Source: an uncultured Ruminococcus sp. (GTDB taxonomy: Bacteria > Bacillota > Clostridia > Oscillospirales > Acutalibacteraceae). From it: a stretch of 57,785 bases of DNA. Made by a program: the position numbers and the translations under genes. The stretch is taken from the NCBI GenBank assembly GCA_902801245.1, contig CADCHW010000014.1, forward strand, positions 2,879-60,663. The letters run 5' to 3'. The stretch's first letter is position 1, and every line of letters starts with the position of its first letter. Shown one piece after another: positions 44,056 through 51,983 of the stretch. A model generated the notes under the pieces. The model made no database searches and was not told the origin of the DNA. It worked only from the letters and a program-made list of their open reading frames with translations.

Positions 44056-45042
44056 TTATTCGTTTTTATTATTGTTCATCTTTGCATTTGCCAACGGATT
44101 TGCCTTGATAGCATTTTCCAGTTGAGAATCGGAAAGATGTGTGTAAATTTCGGTAGTGCCTAAATTTTCGTGTCCGAGGATTTCTTTCAGAATTCGTATG
44201 TCAACACCGCCGTGCTGATACATAAGAGTAGCAGCGGTGTGTCTTAGCTTATGTACGGAATATCCCTGACCACCCAATCCGATTTTATCGAGGTACTTGT
44301 TTACCATAGCCTGAACGGATTTTGGACTTAAACGATTATTCTGTCGGCTTATAAAAAGTGCGTATTTATCTTTCACACCGTCTGTCGGACGAACTTTCAT
44401 ATAAGCCGAAATGGCATCAAGACAGGCTTGATTCAGATAAACCTTGCGTTCTTTGTTGCCTTTACCGATTATCCTGAGCTGACCGTTATTAATGCTGTTA
44501 TAATTTATGGAGCAAAGCTCCGAAAGCCGCATACCGCAATTTAAAAATAATACAAGAATGCAGTAATCACGTTCCTTATAAGGACCTTCAACGGCATTCA
44601 ACAGGTCATAGCACTGTTCAAGAGTAAGATATTTCGGCAGACGTTTTCCCGATTTAGGCTGCTCAAGACTTTCCAGCGGATTAACGTCAAGGAGCATTTG
44701 ACGATTAGTTAAATATTTAAAAAAGGAATGCAGCGACGAAACTTTTCGGCTTCGTGTAACAGGAGTATTTTTACGTTCCTGCTGCAAGTAAAGCATAAAT
44801 TTATAAGCGTCGTCAAGTGTGACGCTTCTGATTAAATCCAAATCGACATCGGAAATACTTATATCGGAAAATTCAACATCGACAGCCACAAGATTGCGAG
44901 CTTTTTTTAAGTATCGAAAAAATGTTCGCAGGTCGAGATAATATTCATTGACGGTATTTTGCGATTTATTTTTTACAGTACTCATATACATTAAAAAATC
45001 AAAAATCGGTTTAGGTGCTTCTTCAAAACAGTTTATACTCAT
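44056..45042 (-). CDS. Tyrosine recombinase of the XerC/XerD type, 328 aa
   Basis: An N-terminal SAM-like core-binding domain (FLMYMSTVKNKSQNTVNEYY) precedes the catalytic domain. The catalytic residues are visible: Arg in CGMRLSELC, Lys in GKGNKERKVYL, His and Arg in VHKLRHTAATLMYQHGG, His in LGHENLGTTEIYTHLS with the nucleophile Tyr. Length is slightly above XerC/D (about 300 aa). It may be the chromosome-dimer recombinase or an integrase of a lost element; no attachment site or other element gene is seen beside it. Confidence 0.88.
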   Translation of the reverse strand: MSINCFEEAPKPIFDFLMYMSTVKNKSQNTVNEYYLDLRTFFRYLKKARNLVAVDVEFSDISISDVDLDLIRSVTLDDAYKFMLYLQQERKNTPVTRSRKVSSLHSFFKYLTNRQMLLDVNPLESLEQPKSGKRLPKYLTLEQCYDLLNAVEGPYKERDYCILVLFLNCGMRLSELCSINYNSINNGQLRIIGKGNKERKVYLNQACLDAISAYMKVRPTDGVKDKYALFISRQNNRLSPKSVQAMVNKYLDKIGLGGQGYSVHKLRHTAATLMYQHGGVDIRILKEILGHENLGTTEIYTHLSDSQLENAIKANPLANAKMNNNKNE

Positions 45043-45084
45043 TTTTTCATTGTCCTTTATTTTAGATTTTTCAATTACATTATA

Positions 45085-45113
45085 ATTATCTCATAATCAT
45101 TCAAAAAAATCAA
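45085..45113 (-). promoter_or_regulatory. Promoter of the recombinase gene
   Basis: On the minus strand TTGATT (45108-45113), 17 bases, GATAAT (45085-45090). Confidence 0.5.
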
Positions 45114-45120
45114 TACCCGA

Positions 45121-45177
45121 CTTGTTTCCTGCGGACGTTGTCCGCAGAATTTCCGGTCAAAGAAAGAAAATATATGT
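45121..45177. repeat. Short repeat with TGCGGAC-GTT-GTCCGCA hairpin
   Basis: A perfect 7-bp stem (45130-45146) followed by GAATTTCCGGTCAAAGAAAG. Nearly the same block occurs at 49066-49115 in the same orientation, and the GAATTGCCGGTCAAAG box is shared with the distal part of the large inverted-repeat elements, so this looks like a related or truncated element. Confidence 0.6.
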
Positions 45178-45522
45178 TTACGGATTACTTACAGTATTTA
45201 TAAAAAAATCAGGATTATTTATGTAATGAGTAAAAGGATATTCCTCGCAAACACGGCGGCAGATTTCTTTTGATTCTTCATTATCACCATTGTAAATACA
45301 ATATATTCCTGAATATTTATTTCTGCTGTTATCCGACCATTCGTGATATAATACAGTATTCCTTATAACAGTTTCGGGATTTTCACAGCTGTCGTCAAGT
45401 GAAATTACAAGTTCACATTTACTTCCGTTATCATTGCACATAAGAAGTATTATTGATTTTATTACATTCACAATTCCGACAACTGCGAGCAGAAAAAATA
45501 TAAAATATACAAAATTTTCCAT
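45178..45522 (-). CDS. Small membrane-anchored protein, 114 aa
   Basis: One N-terminal membrane segment (FVYFIFFLLAVVGIVNVIKS) and a soluble part of about 85 residues with CENPETVIRNTVLYHEWSD and YSGIYCIYNGD. A GGTGA-type ribosome binding site precedes the ATG. The family is not recognised. The anchor followed by a short alpha/beta domain recalls small proteins of glycolipid or spore functions but nothing specific can be said. The repeat at 45121 abuts its stop. Confidence 0.6.
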   Translation of the reverse strand: MENFVYFIFFLLAVVGIVNVIKSIILLMCNDNGSKCELVISLDDSCENPETVIRNTVLYHEWSDNSRNKYSGIYCIYNGDNEESKEICRRVCEEYPFTHYINNPDFFINTVSNP

Positions 45523-45695
45523 TTTATCACCTCACTATAAATTATGCAAAAATGTACTTGAAGTTGATAATTCAAATGTGTATATTTTAAATTTTTCGGT
45601 CAATACTAAAATCACAGCACCGATGATATACAGTTCGGGGTAATAATCACGGGCGGCTATAGGCGGTGCAAATTTATACAAAAGGAAGTATAGCT

Positions 45696-45896
45696 ATGAA
45701 TATGAATGCAAACCACAGCATCAAATGTTCAGTAGGTGAATGTGAGTACCATTGCGGTGCAGAGAATTACTGTTCACTCAACAGCGTTACAATCGGAACA
45801 CACGAATCAAACCCGACACAGTGCCAGTGCGTAGACTGCGAATCTTTCAGAGTTAAGAACGGTCACAACAGAGATATCAGCTCAACATCTTATTAA
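45696..45896 (+). CDS. DUF1540-type cysteine-rich protein, 66 aa
   Basis: Start at 45696 (MNMNANHSIK) with AAAGGAAG upstream. The cysteine pattern CSVGECEYHCGAENYCSL followed by CQCVDCESF is that of DUF1540 proteins, small probable metal-binding proteins found in spore-forming Firmicutes. It is a single gene closed by a hairpin terminator. Confidence 0.85.
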   Translation: MNMNANHSIKCSVGECEYHCGAENYCSLNSVTIGTHESNPTQCQCVDCESFRVKNGHNRDISSTSY

Positions 45897-45918
45897 TCCT
45901 TTAAGCTAACCTAAAAAT

Positions 45919-45965
45919 TCTCCGCCGTGCAGTGCTTTTAGAACAGCACTGTGCAGCGGAGATTA
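45919..45965 (+). terminator. Long hairpin terminator after the DUF1540 gene
   Basis: TCTCCGCCGTGCAGTGCT pairs with AGCACTGTGCAGCGGAGA (one mismatch), an 18-bp stem with an 8-base loop, followed by TTAAATT. Confidence 0.75.
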
Positions 45966-46135
45966 AATTAATCAGAATAAAATATAATTTGAAAAATCTT
46001 ATTTTATTTTAACATTCAACGATTCATTGTGAAACATTATCATAAAACCGTAATATAATGTAATGACAGCAAAAGAAGCCAAATATCAACACAGAAAAAA
46101 ATTCAAAAAATTTCTGTTTAATTCGCCTCATTCTA

Positions 46136-46164
46136 TTGACATACGTCGTATTATGTGATATTAT
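46136..46164 (+). promoter_or_regulatory. Promoter of the dapA-lysA operon
   Basis: Consensus TTGACA (46136-46141), 17 bases, TATTAT (46159-46164), directly before the lysine riboswitch. The stretch 45966-46135 holds nothing recognisable. Confidence 0.8.
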
Positions 46165-46181
46165 AAAGTTACTGTAATAAT

Positions 46182-46336
46182 GATAGAGGTGCAAATGCTA
46201 TCAGTATCGTCCGTCTATGATTTTCGCAAAATTACGGCTGACGTGAAAGGAGTATTTGCCGAAGAGTTCCAAGGCGAAAGGTAACTCTGGGCGGACGAAC
46301 AATATTCGTTCGACTGTCGCAAATGCGGAGTGCTAT
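46182..46336 (+). promoter_or_regulatory. Lysine riboswitch (L box)
   Basis: The conserved core is present in order: GATAGAGGTGC at the 5' side of P1/P2, GTGAAAGGAGTATTTGCCGAAG in the middle, CTGGGCGGACG, GACTGTCGC and GGAGTGCTATC closing P1 (GATAG/CTATC). L boxes bind lysine and lower expression of lysine synthesis or import genes. Here the switch precedes dapA and lysA, which is the expected target, and a terminator-like hairpin follows at 46385. Confidence 0.92.
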
Positions 46337-46384
46337 CTAAATTATGATAAACGTACCTTTGAATGTGTTTTGATTGATTTTGAT

Positions 46385-46409
46385 AGCCGATGTATAATCG
46401 GCTTTTTTG
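46385..46409 (+). terminator. Riboswitch expression-platform terminator
   Basis: AGCCGAT (46385-46391) pairs with ATCGGCT (46397-46403), then TTTTTT. It lies between the L box and dapA, so lysine binding probably favours this hairpin. The preceding GATAG could pair with the CTATC that closes P1, offering an antiterminator. Confidence 0.75.
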
Positions 46410-46492
46410 TTGCAGATTTTTTAAAATGACAAAACATAGCGGAGATTTAGGATTGTAAATCCCCGACAAAATTTCAAAAGGAGTTTTTATTT

Positions 46493-47383
46493 ATGGCAAA
46501 GCAAACTATTTTTAAGGGTGCAGCTACCGCCCTTATTACACCTTTGAACGAAAACGGTATCGATTTTGAGAATTTCGGAAAGCTGATTGACTGGCAGATT
46601 GAACAGGGGATAGATGCTCTTGTAATCTGCGGCACAACAGGTGAAGCCTCCACTCTCACAGACGCAGAGCATAAGGAAGCTATCCGTTTCGCAGTTGAAA
46701 GAATAAACGGCAGAGTTCCGATGATTGCAGGCACGGGTGGGAATGACACTGCATATGCTGTCGAGCTTACAAAGTACGCTTGTGAAGTCGGTGCGGACGC
46801 TTGTCTTGTTGTAACACCTTATTACAATAAGGCTACTCAGAACGGTTTAGTGAAGATGTTCACAACTATTGCCGACGCAAGCACAAAGCCGATTATCCTT
46901 TACAATATTCCGTCAAGAACAGGTGTGAATATCGCTCCCGAAACATTCGTTAAGCTTGCCGAACACCCAAGAATCGCCGCAGTTAAAGAAGCAAGCGGAA
47001 ACATCTCTCAGTGTGTGAAGATTATGCAGCTTGTCCGCGATAAGATTGATATGTACAGCGGCAACGACGACCAGATTGTTCCGCTCCTCTCACTCGGCGG
47101 CAGTGGTGTAATTTCCGTTCTCTCCAATGTGTTCCCAAAGGAAACCTCAGAACTTTGCAAGAAGTTCTTTGACGGCGATGTTCAGGGCAGTGCCGAGCTA
47201 CAGTTCAAGTATTTGCCGCTTATTAATGCGTTGTTCTCCGAAGTTAATCCTATCCCTGTAAAGGCTGCTATGTCTAAGCTCGGATTTGGCGAGAATTATC
47301 TAAGACTTCCTCTCACTCCGATGGAAGAAGCACATGCCGAGGTTCTTTACAATGAAATGAGAAAGCTCGGTCTTGATATATAA
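46493..47383 (+). CDS. dapA: 4-hydroxy-tetrahydrodipicolinate synthase
   Basis: 296 aa, TIM barrel. GTTGEASTLTDAEH (pyruvate loop), the Tyr in LYNIPSRTGVN (about residue 136) and the Schiff-base Lys in IAAVKEASGNIS (about 164) are all present. It condenses pyruvate with aspartate semialdehyde, the first committed step of lysine and diaminopimelate synthesis. AAAGGAG precedes the ATG. It is controlled by the lysine riboswitch and forms an operon with lysA. Confidence 0.95.
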   Translation: MAKQTIFKGAATALITPLNENGIDFENFGKLIDWQIEQGIDALVICGTTGEASTLTDAEHKEAIRFAVERINGRVPMIAGTGGNDTAYAVELTKYACEVGADACLVVTPYYNKATQNGLVKMFTTIADASTKPIILYNIPSRTGVNIAPETFVKLAEHPRIAAVKEASGNISQCVKIMQLVRDKIDMYSGNDDQIVPLLSLGGSGVISVLSNVFPKETSELCKKFFDGDVQGSAELQFKYLPLINALFSEVNPIPVKAAMSKLGFGENYLRLPLTPMEEAHAEVLYNEMRKLGLDI

Positions 47384-47404
47384 ACAGTAAAAGGAAGTTA
47401 AAAA

Positions 47405-48700
47405 ATGATTTGCAATAATTTATCCGTTAATGAAAATAATCACCTTGCGTTTGCCGGTGTTGATACTGTAGAAATGGCTAAGAAGTACGGAACTCCGCTT
47501 ATGCTTATGGACGAAGCTAAAATCCGTGAGAAATGCACAATTTACCGTGAGGCTATGAAAGAGTATTTCACTCCCGATTCTATGCCGCTTTTCGCAAGTA
47601 AGGCTCTGAGTTTTAAATATATTTACAAAATCGCAAACAGCGAAAATATCGGTATCGACTGTGTTTCCGCAGGCGAAATTTACACAGCCGTTCAAGCTGG
47701 TTTCCCTATGGAAAAAGCATATTTCCACGGCAACAGCAAGACCGACGACGAAATCAAATTCGCTATAAACAGCGGTGTGGGTCACTTTGTTTGCGACAGC
47801 ATTGAAGAAGTTTCCGTTATTGACGAGATTGCAGGAGAACTCGGAGTTCGTCAGAAAGTTCTCCTCAGAATAACTCCGGGTATCGACCCCCATACTCACA
47901 AGAAGATTTCCACAGGCAGTGTTGATTCAAAGTTCGGTGTTGCAATCGAAACAAAGCAGGCTTACGAGCTTGTTGAAAAGACATTGAAACTTGAAAACAT
48001 TGAGCTTATGGGATATCATTGTCATATCGGTTCGCAGATTTTCGAGTACGACCCGTTCGCCGACGCAGCAAGAATTATGATTAAGTTTATTGCCGACACT
48101 AAAGAGATGTTTGGTTACGAAGCTAAGGAGCTTAATCTCGGCGGCGGTATGGGTGTTCGCTATACCGAGGAAGACCCCGAAATCGACTATGACGCTAACA
48201 TCAAGGGTATTGCCGATATCATCAAGGAGCTTTGTGCGGAGTACAGCGTTGATATGCCTAAAATCCTTATGGAACCCGGAAGAAGTATCGTTGCCGATGC
48301 AGGCTTGACACTTTACACCGCAGGCTATCTCAAAGAGATTACCGGATTGAAGAATTACATCTCAATCGACGGCGGTATGACCGATAACCCGAGATTTACT
48401 CTCTATCAGTCACCGTACACCGTCCTTCTCGCAAACAGAATGAACGAAGAAAAGAATTACAAATGTACAGTTGCAGGTCGCTGCTGCGAAAGCGGTGACA
48501 TTATTCAGGAAGATGTTTTAATGCCGAAGCCGAAGAGAAACGACACAATTGCCGTTCTTACAACAGGTGCATATAACTATGCTATGGCATCTCATTACAA
48601 TAAAGTTCCGAAGCCTGCAATTGTTATGATTAAGGATAAAGAAGATTTCACGGTAGTTAAGAGAGAAACTATTGAACATATGATTGCTACGGAAGTTTAA
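47405..48700 (+). CDS. lysA: Diaminopimelate decarboxylase
   Basis: 431 aa, fold-III PLP enzyme. The PLP lysine is in PLFASKALSFKYI (about residue 61); YHCHIGSQIFEYD, LNLGGGMGVRY, LMEPGRSIV and GRCCESGDII are the family motifs. It converts meso-diaminopimelate to lysine. It follows dapA by 21 bases under the same riboswitch and ends at the hairpin at 48728. Confidence 0.95.
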   Translation: MICNNLSVNENNHLAFAGVDTVEMAKKYGTPLMLMDEAKIREKCTIYREAMKEYFTPDSMPLFASKALSFKYIYKIANSENIGIDCVSAGEIYTAVQAGFPMEKAYFHGNSKTDDEIKFAINSGVGHFVCDSIEEVSVIDEIAGELGVRQKVLLRITPGIDPHTHKKISTGSVDSKFGVAIETKQAYELVEKTLKLENIELMGYHCHIGSQIFEYDPFADAARIMIKFIADTKEMFGYEAKELNLGGGMGVRYTEEDPEIDYDANIKGIADIIKELCAEYSVDMPKILMEPGRSIVADAGLTLYTAGYLKEITGLKNYISIDGGMTDNPRFTLYQSPYTVLLANRMNEEKNYKCTVAGRCCESGDIIQEDVLMPKPKRNDTIAVLTTGAYNYAMASHYNKVPKPAIVMIKDKEDFTVVKRETIEHMIATEV

Positions 48701-48727
48701 TTGTACATTTGAATATATTACGCAAAG

Positions 48728-48763
48728 AAGCGTTGCAGATTTTTAAGGTCTGCAACGCTTTTG
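48728..48763 (+). terminator. Terminator of the dapA-lysA operon
   Basis: AAGCGTTGCAGA (48728-48739) and TCTGCAACGCTT (48749-48760), a perfect 12-bp stem followed by TTTG. Confidence 0.85.
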
Positions 48764-48784
48764 TTAGTATATAATTGTGTAGTT

Positions 48785-49055
48785 GAAACACCTGTTAAAG
48801 TTTGGTCAAGCTTTTCAAAGCTTGCGGGGTGCATGGGCAGAGCCCTGCTCGCTGACGAAACAAATTAGCGTAGAAAAATGACTACCCTCAGCGAAATAAA
48901 TAAACTATCCCCAAAATATAAATAATAAAAAATCAAAGCCTATAGCAAAGCAATAACTTTCCTAACAAACCAAAACAGGCAACAGCGTAGCAAATTGCCG
49001 GTCAAAGAAAAATATCTAACGACTTGATTTCGACCGTATAGGTAGAATTTTTTAA
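48785..49055 (-). mobile_element. Inverted-repeat (MITE-like) element, copy F
   Basis: It starts AACACCTGTTAAAGTTTGGTC as copy E does, carries the GGGCAGAGCCCTGC hairpin, the CGCTGACG/CCCTCAGCG pair, GGCAACAGCGTAGCAAATTGCC and GGTCAAAGAAAAATATC, and ends GACCGTATAGGTAGAATTT (49032-49050), a slightly altered terminal repeat. Confidence 0.75.
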
Positions 49056-49065
49056 AGTTGCTTAA

Positions 49066-49115
49066 CCTGTTTCCTGCGGACGTTGTCCGCCGAATTGCCG
49101 GTGAAAGAAAGATAA
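49066..49115. repeat. Second copy of the TGCGGAC-GTT-GTCCGC repeat
   Basis: GCGGAC (49076-49081), GTT, GTCCGC (49085-49090), then CGAATTGCCGGTGAAAGAAAGATAA. It follows element F directly and matches the block at 45121-45177. Confidence 0.6.
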
Positions 49116-49157
49116 CATATGAATTTGAATTAAATTGAGCAGATATCAATTTTTTTA

Positions 49158-49187
49158 TTGTCCTTTCATTAGTTTTTATTGTATAAT
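49158..49187 (+). promoter_or_regulatory. Promoter of the YitT-family gene
   Basis: TTGTCC (49158-49163), 18 bases, TATAAT (49182-49187). Confidence 0.6.
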
Positions 49188-49236
49188 AAAAAGAGAATAA
49201 TGACTTAAAAATAATCTTAAAGAAAGGAATCAAAAA

Positions 49237-50157
49237 ATGAACATAAAAATATTAATCGAAAAACATAAAAACATACTAAAATTCTTTGCTTTGACCTGTG
49301 CCGGAATAATCAACGCATTCGGAGTGTCGCTGGTGCTTGCTCCTGTGAATTTATTTGACAGCGGCATTTCGGGTACAGCATATCTGTTAGATGTAATAAC
49401 CCCCGATTGGCTTGTAATGAGCGTGTTTCTTATAGTATTAAATGTTCCGTTTTACCTGATTGCTATGAAAAAACTGGGTAAACGTTTTGTAGGAATTTCA
49501 ATATACGCTATAGCGGTTTACTCTGTCTTTGCATTCCTTTTCAGAAATGCATTCCCGATAGATTTATCGAACGGCTCACCGCTTACGGGCAACGATTTAC
49601 TTTTATCGGCACTTCTGGGCGGTCTTATCTCGGGTGTCGGAAGCGGATTGGTTATCCGTCTTGGAGGAGCAATTGACGGGGTAGAGGTGCTGTCTGTTCT
49701 GTTTGCGAAAAAGCTTGGTATGAGCGTAGGTATGTTTATTATGGTGTATAATGTAATTTTGTATACTGTTTCCGCATTGATATTCAATAACTGGCTTATT
49801 CCTTTGTACTCGATAATAGCATATACAATGGGCATTAAAGCAATTGATTTCATTGTTGAGGGTCTTGATAAGGGTAAATCCGTTATTATAATCACGCATA
49901 AAGATACTTCCGTTCAAAAAGTTCTCACGGAAGAATTGGGAAGAGGTGTTACGGTTCTGAACGCAGTCGGCGGCTACTCAAACGAGGATAAAATTTTCAT
50001 CTACTGTGTTGTGAATAAATTTGAAGTTCCGCTTGTAAAGCACCTTGTTAGAGAGAACGACCCGAAAGCATTTGTTACAATGACGGAAGTTTCGGAAACT
50101 CTCGGCGGCGGAGATCTTTCTTTCAAGCTCGGCAATAATATACACACAAGTAAATAA
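49237..50157 (+). CDS. YitT-family membrane protein (DUF161 + DUF2179), 306 aa
   Basis: About five or six membrane segments in residues 12-205, with the family's repeated glycine-rich pattern GLISGVGSGLVIRLGGAIDG (about 128-147). A C-terminal cytoplasmic DUF2179 domain (VLNAVGGYSNEDKIFIYCVV, VTMTEVSETLGGG) follows. AAAGGAA precedes the ATG. The family is widespread in Firmicutes; transport is suspected but the substrate is not established. Single gene with its own promoter and terminator. Confidence 0.9.
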   Translation: MNIKILIEKHKNILKFFALTCAGIINAFGVSLVLAPVNLFDSGISGTAYLLDVITPDWLVMSVFLIVLNVPFYLIAMKKLGKRFVGISIYAIAVYSVFAFLFRNAFPIDLSNGSPLTGNDLLLSALLGGLISGVGSGLVIRLGGAIDGVEVLSVLFAKKLGMSVGMFIMVYNVILYTVSALIFNNWLIPLYSIIAYTMGIKAIDFIVEGLDKGKSVIIITHKDTSVQKVLTEELGRGVTVLNAVGGYSNEDKIFIYCVVNKFEVPLVKHLVRENDPKAFVTMTEVSETLGGGDLSFKLGNNIHTSK

Positions 50158-50169
50158 CAGTACAAGAAA

Positions 50170-50209
50170 AAGCGTTACAGATTTATAAACAGTCTGTAAC
50201 GCTTATATT
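50170..50209. terminator. Bidirectional terminator
   Basis: AAGCGTTACAG (50170-50180) pairs with CTGTAACGCTT (50194-50204), between the convergent YitT and LRR-dockerin genes. Confidence 0.75.
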
Positions 50210-50225
50210 TTGAATCATTTAAGAT

Positions 50226-51456
50226 TTATTTGTAAAACTCAGTATCCTTATCCTTAATGCCTACGCTGTAGCGAAGAATGGATAAGCTGTCCGCACTGGT
50301 GATTTTTTTGTCACCGTCAACGTTCGCAAGATTCTTTTCACGCTCCGTAAAGTATTCGATACCAACAGAATATCTCAAAACGAGAAGTGCGTCCAATGAA
50401 GTAACTTTGCCGTCATCATCGATATCGCCTGTTTTTCCGCTGTTCATATCGCTTTCAAACTTCGACAAAGGCTTGAAAGGAATATTGTACTTATTTGCAT
50501 ATGTTTCCGAATGTGACCCTTTGTTTCCGTAAATGGTAAGCTTTGGGCAATTACTGAAAACCGAATCTGACTTGCCGTAAGAAGTGCTGTCATTTACAGC
50601 GATTCCTCTAAGATTAGTACAACCATCAAAAGCCAGTAAAGGGATAGCCGTAACCGTTTTCGGGATAGAAATACTTCTTAACGACGTACAATTTCTGAAA
50701 GTGCCTACGCCAATATTTTCAAGCCCTTCCGAAAGCGTTACTTCTTTTAAACTTGTACAGTTCAAAAAAGCAGTTCCGCCTAACTTTTTAACGCTGCTCG
50801 GAATAACAATATTTGTAAGAGCTGTGCAATCGTTAAATGCGTAAGAGCCAATCTCTGTAATGCCGTTTCCGATATCAGCATTTCTAAGAGAAGAACAGTT
50901 GGAAAAAGTAAACTGGTTTATAATGGCAACCTTGCCGGGAATATTAATTTTTTCAAGACTTCTACAGTAAGAAAAGGCTTGTGTTCCAATCTCGGCAACA
51001 CTTTCCGGAATAGAAATATTCTTAAGCTTTTTGCACATGCTAAAGGCGGACTTTTGAATTGAAGTAACACCGTAGTGAATAACCACACTTTCCAAATCTG
51101 AAGATTTAAAAGCCTCGCTTCCGATTTTTCTTACAGGTTTGCCTTCAATCTTGCTAGGAATTGTGTATGATACATATTCTCCGTTGTACTTTGTAATAGT
51201 GACTGTGCTGTCGTTTTCGATTTTGTAGCTAAACGCTGTCGGAACTGTTTTCAGTTTCCGCAGCTGCTTCGGCAGGCTCTTCGTCTAAAACTGCCCCGAT
51301 AATTTCCTCATCAACAGCTGCTCCGACAGCTTCCTCTAAAACGACAGCTTGAGAGGTTTCTTCCTCAATCTCAATCGCATTTGCAGTCAAAGCGGAACTT
51401 CCCACAGCCGCAAGCATTGAGCATGCAACAGCCATTGACAAAAACTTCTTTTTCAT
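50226..51456 (-). pseudogene. Secreted LRR-dockerin protein, split by a frameshift
   Basis: Two minus-strand frames form one gene. The first starts at 51456 (MKKKFLSMAVACSMLAAVG, a signal peptide), runs through an acidic Glu/Ala stretch and stops at 51229-51231. The second is open from 51284 down to 50226 and encodes FSYKIENDSTVTITKYNG, then about nine BspA/LRR_5-type repeats of some 23 residues (for example AFSMCKKLKNISIPESV), a linker and two dockerin calcium loops, DIDDDGKVTSLDALLVLRY and NVDGDKKITSADSLSILRY. A one-base frame change within 51229-51284 would restore a protein of about 400 aa. GGAGG lies 12 bases before the start. It was probably a surface or cellulosome-attached binding protein. 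A sequence error is possible. Confidence 0.75.
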
Positions 51457-51852
51457 TTTTTCATAAAACCTCCAAAATATATTAGTTTGGTGTTCCATAA
51501 CAAGAACATCTGTGAAAAATTATACAATGAAGAAATTTTAAAGTCAAGCAAAATTATAAAAATCCCTATTGTTGCTATATTTGCGAACTTAAAAAATATA
51601 ATTTGTAAAATTATTCACAAAGAAAAACATATATACAATGAAAATTTTCAATAACCTATTCGCACAAACAACTGCATTGATTTTTTATATAATGAAAATA
51701 TTGATAAACACTTAAATAACAAAAAAATAACAATTAAATTTCAAATAAACTTCGCACATCTGTCAATATAAACGATATTTAGATACAAAAAACAGTGAAA
51801 AAAGGTCAAAATGCGAATTTTAAAATTATTTCGATTTTTTCTGATTTTTCTC

Positions 51853-51881
51853 TTGAAAAAATTCGGAATGTGTGTTAAACT
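51853..51881 (+). promoter_or_regulatory. Promoter of adhE
   Basis: TTGAAA (51853-51858), 17 bases, TAAACT (51876-51881). The stretch 51499-51850 is very AT-rich with no other recognisable content; no clear Rex operator was found. Confidence 0.55.
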
Positions 51882-51907
51882 AATAAAGGTGACAGGAGAG
51901 AAATCAA

Positions 51908-51937
51908 ATGTCATACAGTACATTGATAAAAAAATAA
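51908..51937 (+). CDS. Nine-residue leader peptide upstream of adhE
   Basis: ATG at 51908 with ACAGGAGAG 8 bases upstream encodes MSYSTLIKK and stops at 51935-51937. The last codons lie in the stem and loop of the hairpin GTACATTG/CAATGTAC, so a ribosome here would open it. It may be a regulatory leader or chance. Confidence 0.35.
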   Translation: MSYSTLIKK

Positions 51938-51945
51938 CAATGTAC
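51918..51945 (+). promoter_or_regulatory. Hairpin in the adhE leader
   Basis: GTACATTG (51918-51925), a 12-base A-rich loop, and CAATGTAC (51938-51945). It lies 38 bases before the adhE ATG and overlaps the leader peptide. No T-run follows, so it is not a terminator; it could be an RNA-processing or stability element or a protein-binding dyad. Confidence 0.4.
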
Positions 51946-51983
51946 GTTTCCATTGAATTTATTTAGAAGTCAGGAGAGTTATT

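Noticed and set aside
44056-45042. Integrase marking an integrated element
   Set aside because: No tRNA, attachment repeats, phage or conjugation genes nearby; housekeeping genes lie on both sides, so a Xer-type role is as likely.
51853-51983. Rex-binding operator upstream of adhE
   Set aside because: No TTGTTAA-N4-TTAACAA-like dyad was found; only a TGTGTTAAACTAAT half-site-like stretch overlaps the -10 box.
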